Below, piece by piece: positions 1 through 5,439 of a stretch of DNA of 7,868 bases. The DNA is from Frankia sp. (GTDB taxonomy: Bacteria > Actinomycetota > Actinomycetes > Frankiales > Frankiaceae). The translations under genes were made by a program, and so were the position numbers. The DNA lies in NCBI GenBank assembly GCA_019689615.1, contig JADGHD010000214.1, forward strand, positions 1-7,868, in the 5' to 3' direction. Positions within the stretch are counted from its first letter, which is position 1; each line of letters opens with the position of its first letter. A model generated the notes under the pieces. It did no database searches. It saw nothing but the letters and a program-made list of their open reading frames with translations, and was not told where the DNA came from.

Positions 1-142
1 CGTGGCCTGGCGGCCCCAGGTGTCCTCTGTTCGTGGCCTGGCGGCCCCAGGTGTCCTCTGTTCGTGGCCTGGCGGCCCCGGGTGTCCTCTGCGTGGCCTG
101 GCGGCCGGGTGTCCTGTGCGCGGGCCGGCGGCCGCCGGTGTC
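1..142. repeat. Degenerate tandem repeat (about 31 bp unit, five copies)
   Basis: Two identical 31-bp units occupy 1-31 and 32-62. Three decayed copies follow at about 63-91 (29 bp), 92-118 (27 bp) and 119-147; the last runs into the nusB stop codon. The shared core is GTGGCCTGGCGGCC followed by a CAGG/CGGG step and GTGTCCT. Units 1 and 2 each hold a short inverted repeat, CCTGG-cggcc-CCAGG (6-20 and 37-51), and the last copy has become the perfect palindrome CCGGCGGCCGCCGG (125-138). Unit lengths are not multiples of three and no convincing gene covers them, so they look non-coding. Similarity rises with distance from nusB, and the array may continue past the window edge. Nothing sits between copies, so it is not a CRISPR array. 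Confidence 0.85.
125..138 (-). terminator. Possible hairpin just after nusB
   Basis: A perfect 14-bp GC-only palindrome begins 4 nt past the nusB stop codon. As RNA it could form a short stem, and the repeat units that follow each have a further small inverted repeat. There is no T tract, which is common for terminators in high-GC actinobacteria. The palindrome is also just a diverged copy of the tandem repeat, so a termination role is an inference. Confidence 0.3.
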
Positions 143-544
143 CTATGCGCGCTTGGACTCGAGCAGGCTGGCGAGCAGGCCGTTGACGAATGCCGGCGAG
201 CGGTCGGTGGAGACGGACTTGGCGAGCTCGACCGCCTCGTCAATCGCGACCCGGTCGGGTACGTCGTCGCGCCACATCAGCTCGAGGACCGCGATCCGCA
301 GGATGTTGCGGTCCACCGCCGGCATCCGTTCCAGCGTCCAGCCCTGGGCGTGCTCGGAGATGAGACGGTCGATGCTGGAAAGGCGCTCGGCGACGCCGCG
401 GACCAGCTCCTGCGCGTACTCGCTGATCGGCGGGTCTGGCTGGGCCAGGCGCGCCGCCAGCGTCTCCAGCGGCGGGACCGAGCGCATGTCCGACTCGTAG
501 AGGATGTCGAGCGCGCGTTTGCGGGCCTTGGACCGGGCGCTCAG
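143..544 (-). CDS. nusB: Transcription antitermination factor NusB
   Basis: NusB binds boxA RNA together with NusE (ribosomal protein S10) and promotes antitermination, chiefly on rRNA operons. The 133-residue product has the family's all-helical pattern: a basic N-terminus (SARSKARKRALDILYE), a central SEHAQGW...LERMPAVDRNILRIAVLEL segment, and AIDEAVELAKS followed by FVNGLLASL near the C-terminus. Length is normal for the family. The first in-frame ATG (487) would remove the conserved basic N-terminus, about 19 residues. No ATG, GTG or TTG lies in frame upstream to restore it. The best start is therefore CTG at 544-542, which overlaps the efp stop (CTGA) and follows a strong GGGGAGGG ribosome site. 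The stop TAG at 145-143 falls in the last copy of the downstream tandem repeat. Identity is firm; the start codon is the uncertain part. Confidence 0.93.
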   Translation of the reverse strand: MSARSKARKRALDILYESDMRSVPPLETLAARLAQPDPPISEYAQELVRGVAERLSSIDRLISEHAQGWTLERMPAVDRNILRIAVLELMWRDDVPDRVAIDEAVELAKSVSTDRSPAFVNGLLASLLESKRA

Positions 545-1104
545 CTCGACACCCTCCCCAGGTAGCGGCCGTCCCTGGTGTCCACCTTCACCTTCTCGCC
601 GGTGGTGACGAACAGCGGGACCTGGATGGTCGCGCCGGTCTCCAGCGTCGCGGGCTTCGTGCCACCGGTGGACCGGTCGCCCTGCAGGCCGGGCTCGGTG
701 TGCGCGATGGTCAGCTCGACGCTCGCCGGCAGCTCCACGTACAGCGGCGCGCCGTCGTGCAGCGCGACCGTGACGTTGGTGTTCTCCAGCATGTAGTCGG
801 CCGCCGAGCCGACCACCTCCGGCGGCACCTGGATCTGGTCGTAGGACTCGAGGTCCATGAAGACGAAGTCGGTGCCCTCCCGGTAGAGGTACGTCATCTC
901 CCGCTTGTCGACGGTGGCGACGTCCACCTTGACGCCAGCGTTGAAGGTCCTGTCGACGACCTTGCCCGTCAGCACGTTCTTCAACGTGGTGCGGACGAAC
1001 GCCCCGCCCTTACCCGGCTTGACGTGCTGGAAGCCGACGACGTTCCACAGGACGCCGTCGATGTCGAGCGTCATGCCGTTCTTCAGGTCGTTCGTGGTAG
1101 CCAC
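541..1104 (-). CDS. efp: Translation elongation factor P
   Basis: EF-P binds ribosomes stalled at consecutive prolines and promotes peptide-bond formation. The product is 187 residues, the usual length, with three beta-barrel domains: KOW-like at about 1-60, then two OB-fold domains to the C-terminus. The EPGLQGDRSTGGTKPAT segment and the following family signature ending VPLFVTTGEK near residues 140-170 are clear. The start is GTG at 1104, giving MATTNDLKNG as in other EF-Ps, with a GGAGAG site 9 nt upstream. An in-frame ATG at 1128 would add eight unconserved residues and is less likely. The tip loop reads KPGKGGAF, with the functional lysine at K32. Actinobacterial EF-Ps that I remember usually have PGKGP, so G34 replaces that proline. 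A 66-nt gap separates it from aroQ, and its stop overlaps the nusB start. Confidence 0.96.
   Translation of the reverse strand: MATTNDLKNGMTLDIDGVLWNVVGFQHVKPGKGGAFVRTTLKNVLTGKVVDRTFNAGVKVDVATVDKREMTYLYREGTDFVFMDLESYDQIQVPPEVVGSAADYMLENTNVTVALHDGAPLYVELPASVELTIAHTEPGLQGDRSTGGTKPATLETGATIQVPLFVTTGEKVKVDTRDGRYLGRVSS
552..559 (-). promoter_or_regulatory. Ribosome binding site for nusB, inside the efp 3' end
   Basis: The minus strand reads GGGGAGGG, ending 7 nt before CTG at 544. This near-ideal anti-16S match lies within the last efp codons. Together with the CTGA overlap it supports initiation at a CTG codon coupled to the end of efp translation. Confidence 0.65.
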
Positions 1105-1146
1105 TGTCCGCGTCTCTCCATGATCCATTCGTCGAGGTCGCGCCCG

Positions 1147-1152
1147 AGTCTA
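1147..1152 (-). promoter_or_regulatory. Possible -10 element upstream of efp
   Basis: In the 66-nt gap between aroQ and efp the minus strand reads TAGACT, which fits the actinobacterial TANNNT -10 pattern and lies 42 nt before the GTG start. No convincing -35 is visible at the right spacing. efp may instead be read from the aro transcript. Confidence 0.2.
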
Positions 1153-1170
1153 CCGATCTGCCGGCGAAGA

Positions 1171-1617
1171 TCAGGGCGCCAGGCGGGCGGCGACCGCCCG
1201 CAGCGCGAGCAGGTACGAGTCGACGCCGAGACCCGTGATGGTCCCGGTCGCCACCGGGCCGATCACGCTGACGTGCCGGAACGGCTCGCGCGCTGCGACC
1301 TGGGACAGGTGTACCTCGATCAGCGGACCGGCAACCGCCGCGGCGGCGTCCCGCAGCGCGTACGAGTAGTGCGTCCATGCCCCGGGGTTGAGGATGACCG
1401 CGGCGCCGGTGTCGGCGGCCTCGTGCAGCCAGCCGATCATCGTCGCCTCGTCGTCCGTCTGCCGGCAGTCGACCCGGATCCCCAGCTCGGCCGCCGTCTT
1501 CTCGACGGCAGCCACCAGCTCCTGGTAGGTCGTCCGGCCGTAGACGGCCGGCTCCCGCCTGCCGAGCCGGCCGAGGTTGACTCCGCTGAGCACCAGGACC
1601 GGCGGCGTGTCGGGCAT
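1171..1617 (-). CDS. aroQ: Type II 3-dehydroquinate dehydratase
   Basis: This enzyme catalyses dehydration of 3-dehydroquinate to 3-dehydroshikimate, step 3 of the shikimate pathway, in the cytosol; the family forms dodecamers. The product is 148 residues, normal for type II. Residues matching the known active site are present: N14, R21 in the lid segment RREP, catalytic Y26 in AVYG, N77 (NPGAWTH), H83, E101 and catalytic H103 in EVHLS, and R114. The usual N-terminal NGPNL reads SGVNL (11-15), a deviation that spares the catalytic Asn. The start ATG at 1617 shares one base with the aroB stop (TGATG) and has an AAGGGAG ribosome site 7 nt upstream, so translation is probably coupled to aroB. 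Confidence 0.95.
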   Translation of the reverse strand: MPDTPPVLVLSGVNLGRLGRREPAVYGRTTYQELVAAVEKTAAELGIRVDCRQTDDEATMIGWLHEAADTGAAVILNPGAWTHYSYALRDAAAAVAGPLIEVHLSQVAAREPFRHVSVIGPVATGTITGLGVDSYLLALRAVAARLAP

Positions 1618-3323
1618 CAGCCGGCTCCCTTCTCTGTCTGGCGCTGGTCTGTCTGGCGCTGGCTGGCGGCCGGGCCAGCGCTCGCCCGGCCAGCGGCCCG
1701 GTCAGCGCTGACCGCGTCGTAGGCGGCGCGCAGCAGGTCCGGGTCGGGGTCGTCGAGGATCCGCGGCGCGGCGAGCGCGTCGAGCACGACGAACCGCAGC
1801 CGCCGGCCGCGGGACTTCTTGTCGACGCGCATCGCGGCGACGAGGTCCGGCCAGGCGTCGGCGCCGCCTGGGTAGCTGACCGGCAGGCCGACCCGGGCGA
1901 GCAGGTCGCGGTGGCGGTCGGCGATGGCCTGGTCGAGGCCGGCGGCGAGGCGGGACAGCTCGGCAGCGAACACCATGCCGACCGAGATCGCCTCGCCGTG
2001 CCGCCAGCGGAAGCCCTCCACCTTCTCGATCGCGTGGCCGAGGGTGTGGCCGTAGTTGAGGATCTCCCGCCGGCCCGCCTCGCGCGGGTCGCCGGAGACG
2101 ACGTCGGCCTTCACCCGGATAGCGCGTTCGATCAGCTCGGGCAGGTGGCTGGCGCCGGTCGGGTCGGCGTCGAGCAGGTCGAGGATCACCGGGTCGGCGA
2201 TGAAGCCGGCCTTGACCACCTCGGCGAGCCCGGCCCGCACCTCGGCCGCGGGCAGCGTGGCCAGCAGCCCGGTGTCGCAGAGCACCGCGAGTGGCTGGTG
2301 GAACGCCCCGACCAGGTTCTTGCCGGCGGCGATGTCGATCCCGGTCTTGCCGCCGACGGCGGCGTCGACCATGGCCAGCACGGTGGTCGGGACGTGCGCC
2401 ACGTCGACGCCGCGCAGCCAGCAGGCGGCGACGAAGCCGGCCAGGTCGGTGGTGGCGCCGCCGCCGAAGCCGACGACGACGTCGTCCCGGGTGAACCCGT
2501 GCCGGCCGAGCTCGTCCCAGCAGTGGCCGGCGACGGAGAGCTCCTTGGCCGCCTCGCCGTCCGGCACCGCGATCAGGTGGGTCTGGACCCCGGCGGCGCG
2601 CAGGCCATCGGCGGCGGTGGCGGCGGGGGTGGCCAGCGCCTGCGGGTGCACGATGGCCGCCCTGGTCCGCCCGGCGAGGAGGGCCGGCAGCTCGGCGGCG
2701 ACCCCGGGCCCGACCACGACCTCGTACTCCCGGTCCCCGGCCGGGCGCACGGGGATCCGCACCGGCTCGGCGGCGGCCGGGCTCGGCGAGCCGAGCGCGG
2801 CCAGCACCAGCTCGGCCACCTCCTCGGGGGCGCGCCCGGCGGTGTCGACGACCACCGTCGCCACCTCCTCGTAGAGCGGGCGGCGCTCGCGCAGCAGGGC
2901 GGCGAGCCTGGCCCGCGGCGCCTCGACCAGCAGCGGGCGGTCCCGAGCCAGGCCCACCCGCCTTGCCGCGTCGGCGACGTCGACGACCAGGTAGACGACG
3001 GTGTGCCCGGCCAGGGCAGCGCGGGTCCCCGGGTCGAGCACGGCCCCGCCGCCCAGCGCCAGCACGCCAGGGTGCTCGGCCAGCGCGCTGGCCACGGCCT
3101 CGCGCTCGGCGGCGCGGAAGGTCTCCTCGCCCTTCTCGATGAAGATGTCGGCGACGGTCATGCCGAGCGTCGCCTCGATGTCGGCGTCGGTGTCGCGCAG
3201 CGTCACCCCGAGCCGCTCGGCGACGATGTGGCCAACCGTCGTCTTGCCCGACCCAGGCGGGCCGACCAGGACCGCCACCGGCCGCCGGCCAGCGGAGCCC
3301 TCCCCGGAAGCGGTGCCGGTCAC
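1617..3323 (-). CDS. aroKB: Fused shikimate kinase / 3-dehydroquinate synthase (AroK-AroB)
   Basis: One open frame of 568 codons carries two complete enzymes. Residues about 15-177 are shikimate kinase (ATP-dependent 3-phosphorylation of shikimate, step 5): Walker A GPPGSGKT 21-28, D44/D46 in DTD, R70, GGG 91-93, R129 in the lid (RPLL) and R147. A short Pro/Ala-rich linker (about 178-198) leads to 3-dehydroquinate synthase (DAHP to 3-dehydroquinate, step 2, NAD- and Zn-dependent). That domain has GGGATTDLAG 287-296, GGKTGID 324-330, GKN 334-336 and the metal ligands E368, H426 and H442. No stop codon separates the halves; a GTG at residue 188 is an unlikely internal start. The chosen GTG at 3323 overlaps the aroC stop (GTGA) but lacks a good ribosome site; GTG at residue 16 (MAVLVGPPG) is an alternative. 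The C-terminal tail has a 5-residue duplication. The two activities are non-consecutive in the pathway. Confidence 0.94.
   Translation of the reverse strand: MTGTASGEGSAGRRPVAVLVGPPGSGKTTVGHIVAERLGVTLRDTDADIEATLGMTVADIFIEKGEETFRAAEREAVASALAEHPGVLALGGGAVLDPGTRAALAGHTVVYLVVDVADAARRVGLARDRPLLVEAPRARLAALLRERRPLYEEVATVVVDTAGRAPEEVAELVLAALGSPSPAAAEPVRIPVRPAGDREYEVVVGPGVAAELPALLAGRTRAAIVHPQALATPAATAADGLRAAGVQTHLIAVPDGEAAKELSVAGHCWDELGRHGFTRDDVVVGFGGGATTDLAGFVAACWLRGVDVAHVPTTVLAMVDAAVGGKTGIDIAAGKNLVGAFHQPLAVLCDTGLLATLPAAEVRAGLAEVVKAGFIADPVILDLLDADPTGASHLPELIERAIRVKADVVSGDPREAGRREILNYGHTLGHAIEKVEGFRWRHGEAISVGMVFAAELSRLAAGLDQAIADRHRDLLARVGLPVSYPGGADAWPDLVAAMRVDKKSRGRRLRFVVLDALAAPRILDDPDPDLLRAAYDAVSADRAAGRASAGPAASQRQTDQRQTEKGAG
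1633..1662 (-). repeat. Perfect 15-bp tandem duplication in the aroB tail
   Basis: TCTGTCTGGCGCTGG (plus strand) occurs twice back to back at 1633-1647 and 1648-1662. It is in frame and encodes QRQTD-QRQTE just before the C-terminal KGAG. It lies outside the conserved dehydroquinate synthase fold and probably arose by replication slippage. Confidence 0.85.
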
Positions 3324-4519
3324 GAGCGCAACGCCAGGGACTTCAGGTACGCCTCGTAGTTGCGCCGGGTCTCCTCGACCGAGTCGCCACCGAACTTCTC
3401 CAGCGCGGCGTCGGCGAGCACCAGCGCGACCATCGCCTCGGCGACGACGCCGGCCGCCGGCACCGCGCACACGTCGGAGCGCTGCGCGATCGCGACGGCG
3501 GTCTCGCCGGTGGCCACGTCCACGGTGGACAGCGGCCGGGACAGCGTCGAGATCGGCTTCATCGCCGCGCGCACCCGCAGCACCTCGCCGTTGGTCATCC
3601 CGCCCTCGACGCCGCCGGCGCGGTCGGTGGCCCGGCGCACCCGCTTGACGCCGCCCTCGGGCGCGAGCACCTCGATCTCGTCGTGCGCGGCCGACCCGCG
3701 GCGGCGGGCCGTGGTGAAGCCGTCGCCGAACTCGACGCCCTTGACCGCCTGGATCCCCATCAGCTCGCCGGCCAGCCGGGCGTCGAGGCGCCGGTCGCCG
3801 TGGACGTAGCTGCCCAGCCCCGGCGGGCAGCCGTAGGCCAGCAGCTCGATGATCCCGCCGAGGGTGTCCGCGTCCCGGTGCGCGGCGTCGATCTCGGCGA
3901 CCATCCGCTCGCTGGTCGCCGGGTCGGCGCAGCGGCACGGGTCGGCGTCGATGGCGGCGAGCGACGCCGGCGTTGGCAGCGGGGTGCCGGGCGGCACCTC
4001 GACCGACCCGATCGCCACGACGTGCGAGAGGATCTCGATCCCGTACGCCTGCCGCAGCAGCGCCCTGGCGACCGTGCCGATCGCCACCCGGGCGGCGGTC
4101 TCCCGGGCGCTGGCCCGCTCCAGCACCGGGCGGGCGTCGTCGAACCCGTACTTCTGCATGCCGGCGAGGTCGGCGTGGCCCGGGCGGGGCCTGGTCAGCG
4201 GCGCGTTGCGGGCGAGGCCCGCGAGCTCCGCCGGATCGACCGGGTCCGGCGACATCACCTTGGTCCACTTGGGCCACTCGGTGTTGCGCACCAGGATGCT
4301 CACCGGCCCGCCGAGGCTCGCCCCGTGCCGCAGGCCGCCGATCAGCTCGACCTCGTCCCGCTCGAACTTCATCCGGGCGCCGCGGCCGTAGCCGAGCCGA
4401 CGCCTGGCCAGCTCGTCCCCGATCTCGGCGCTGGTCACCCGGATCCCGGCCGGTAGGCCCTCGACCGTCGCCACCAGCGCCGGCCCGTGCGACTCCCCAG
4501 CCGTCAACCAACGCACCAT
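3320..4519 (-). CDS. aroC: Chorismate synthase
   Basis: This enzyme converts 5-enolpyruvylshikimate-3-phosphate to chorismate, the last common step of aromatic biosynthesis, using reduced FMN without net redox change. The product is 399 residues, usual for bacterial AroC. Visible motifs in order: GESHG 8-12 with catalytic H11; RRLGYGRG 40-47; RPGHADL 112-118 with H115; SARET 137-141; GGMTNGE 306-312; KPISTL 321-326; QRSDVCAVPAAGVVAE 346-361. The ATG start at 4519 gives the typical MVRWLTAGESHG N-terminus, although only a weak GGGCG ribosome site precedes it. It lies 33 nt after the prepilin peptidase gene, and its TGA overlaps the aroK GTG by 4 nt. All expected motifs are intact. Confidence 0.97.
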   Translation of the reverse strand: MVRWLTAGESHGPALVATVEGLPAGIRVTSAEIGDELARRRLGYGRGARMKFERDEVELIGGLRHGASLGGPVSILVRNTEWPKWTKVMSPDPVDPAELAGLARNAPLTRPRPGHADLAGMQKYGFDDARPVLERASARETAARVAIGTVARALLRQAYGIEILSHVVAIGSVEVPPGTPLPTPASLAAIDADPCRCADPATSERMVAEIDAAHRDADTLGGIIELLAYGCPPGLGSYVHGDRRLDARLAGELMGIQAVKGVEFGDGFTTARRRGSAAHDEIEVLAPEGGVKRVRRATDRAGGVEGGMTNGEVLRVRAAMKPISTLSRPLSTVDVATGETAVAIAQRSDVCAVPAAGVVAEAMVALVLADAALEKFGGDSVEETRRNYEAYLKSLALRS

Positions 4520-4552
4520 GTCGCCCAGTCTTTCACGCGCCGACGAGGGGGC

Positions 4553-5209
4553 TTAGCCGGCAACGACCGCCAGCAGCGTGCCAAGCAGCAGGTGAGGGCC
4601 GTAGGCCAGGCGACAGGTGCGGGTGGCGCGCCCGGTGGCCAGCCGGACGACGGCGAGCAGGCCGGCCGACAGCGTGCCCAGCAGCAGGCCGACCAGGACC
4701 TGCGCCACGCCGAGCCAGCCGAGCGCGATGCCGAGCAGGCCGGCGAGCTTCACGTCGCCGCGGCCGAGGCCGCCGCGGGCGAGCGAGTGCGCCAGCGCGA
4801 AGAACAGGTACAGCGCGACGCCGGCGGCCAGCGCCCGGCCGAGCCGGCCGGCCGACGCGTTCCCGTGCCCGTCGCCGTCGACCAGCGCGGCCAGGCCGAA
4901 CAGGGCGACGAGCACCGGGTAGCTCGGCAGGACGATCGCGTCCGGCAGGCGGTGGACCCGCAGGTCGACCACGGCGAGCACGACCCCGGCGAGCGTGAGG
5001 TACAGGTAGGCCGGCAGCCAGCCGGGGTGGTCGCGCAGGGCCCAGGTGACGGCCCCGACGGCGGCCGCGGTCACGGCCGCGAGCACCGGCGTCGGCGGCA
5101 CCGGCCGGCGGACCGGCTCGCCGTCGGCCGGCGGGAACGCCCCGGCCAGCCGCCCCAGCCACGGCACCGGCAGGACAGCCGCGAGCCCGAGCGCGATCGC
5201 CACGCCCAT
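4553..5209 (-). CDS. A24-family prepilin peptidase (minimal form)
   Basis: This is a predicted polytopic membrane aspartyl protease that cleaves type IV/Flp-type prepilin leader peptides at the cytoplasmic face. The product is 218 residues, dominated by hydrophobic helices. The two family aspartates are D82 in VVDLRVHRLPD and D152 in GRGDVKLAG (the GxGD motif). The N-terminal cysteine-rich methyltransferase domain of PilD is absent, giving a stand-alone peptidase form common in actinobacteria. I chose ATG at 5209 because GGAGGAG lies 5 nt upstream; an in-frame ATG at 5242 adds 11 Gly/Ser-rich residues and has no such site. No pilin or Tad genes are in the window, so its substrate is unknown. 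Its place between aroE and aroC matches Rv2551c in M. tuberculosis (recalled). Confidence 0.88.
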   Translation of the reverse strand: MGVAIALGLAAVLPVPWLGRLAGAFPPADGEPVRRPVPPTPVLAAVTAAAVGAVTWALRDHPGWLPAYLYLTLAGVVLAVVDLRVHRLPDAIVLPSYPVLVALFGLAALVDGDGHGNASAGRLGRALAAGVALYLFFALAHSLARGGLGRGDVKLAGLLGIALGWLGVAQVLVGLLLGTLSAGLLAVVRLATGRATRTCRLAYGPHLLLGTLLAVVAG

Positions 5210-5214
5210 CCGCG

Positions 5215-5221
5215 CTCCTCC
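5215..5221 (-). promoter_or_regulatory. Ribosome binding site deciding the prepilin peptidase start
   Basis: The minus strand reads GGAGGAG, ending 5 nt before ATG at 5209. It favours this ATG over the upstream in-frame ATG at 5242. Confidence 0.7.
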
Positions 5222-5247
5222 GCTCCCCGTGCCGCCCGACAACGGCC

Positions 5248-5253
5248 ACTATG
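5248..5253 (-). promoter_or_regulatory. Weak candidate -10 element before the prepilin peptidase-aro genes
   Basis: CATAGT on the minus strand lies 38 nt before the ATG at 5209, in the gap that follows the aroE stem-loops. It matches four of six TATAAT positions, and no clear -35 is seen. A promoter somewhere in this gap is expected if the stem-loops stop upstream transcription, but this exact site is a guess. Confidence 0.2.
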
Positions 5254-5357
5254 ACCGGTTGATCACCGGCCTGCCGCCGGGTTGGCCCGAAACGGGCGTC
5301 GACGAGCCGCCGGGCTGGCCCATGGCCGCCCGCGTGCCGCCGCGTTGGCCGGTTGGT

Positions 5358-5384
5358 CGCCGACGCCGGCCGGGGCCGTCGGCG
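5358..5384 (-). terminator. Second stem-loop after aroE
   Basis: CGCCGACG (5358-5365) and CGTCGGCG (5377-5384) form a perfect 8-bp inverted repeat around an 11-nt GC-rich loop. It lies 21 nt beyond the first aroE stem-loop, in non-coding sequence. No T tract follows. It probably adds to termination or protects the 3' end of the mRNA. Confidence 0.45.
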
Positions 5385-5405
5385 CCCTGGCCGGACCGGC
5401 GGTCA

Positions 5406-5426
5406 CCGGGCCAGGGGCTGGCCCGG
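5406..5426 (-). terminator. Strong stem-loop after aroE, likely U-tract-less terminator
   Basis: CCGGGCCAG (5406-5414) and CTGGCCCGG (5418-5426) are perfect 9-bp arms around a 3-nt loop, starting 13 nt past the aroE stop codon. A hairpin this compact and GC-rich directly after a gene fits intrinsic termination in actinobacteria, where a T tract is often missing. The symmetry would work on either strand, but only the minus strand has genes here. Confidence 0.6.
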
Positions 5427-5439
5427 CCCGGCGAGGCGG

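Noticed and set aside
1..142. CRISPR-like array
   Set aside because: Units abut with no unique spacers and decay progressively. This is a plain tandem repeat.
2..565. Plus-strand gene of 187 residues starting in the repeat
   Set aside because: It reads through the repeat and then antisense to nusB. Repeat units are not multiples of three, and no start signal or domain is seen.
1105..1128. Upstream ATG as the efp start
   Set aside because: It adds eight residues absent from the family and would put the ribosome site inside the gene. GTG 1104 gives the normal 187-residue EF-P.
1911..3359. Long plus-strand open frames opposite the aro genes (also 700-1722, 3683-4456 and 5353-6285)
   Set aside because: They are antisense shadows, common at this GC content. 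Their products are Arg/Gly/Ala-rich with no recognisable domain, while the minus strand has complete known enzymes.
3324..4511. Apparent extension of the aroK-aroB frame through aroC to 964 residues
   Set aside because: The extra part is the alternate frame of aroC, Arg/Gly-rich and without homology features. The kinase begins at GTG 3323 at the aroC stop.
5257..5267. GGTTGATCACC as a regulator binding palindrome
   Set aside because: The symmetry is imperfect and short, and CCGG-type repeats arise often in this base composition.
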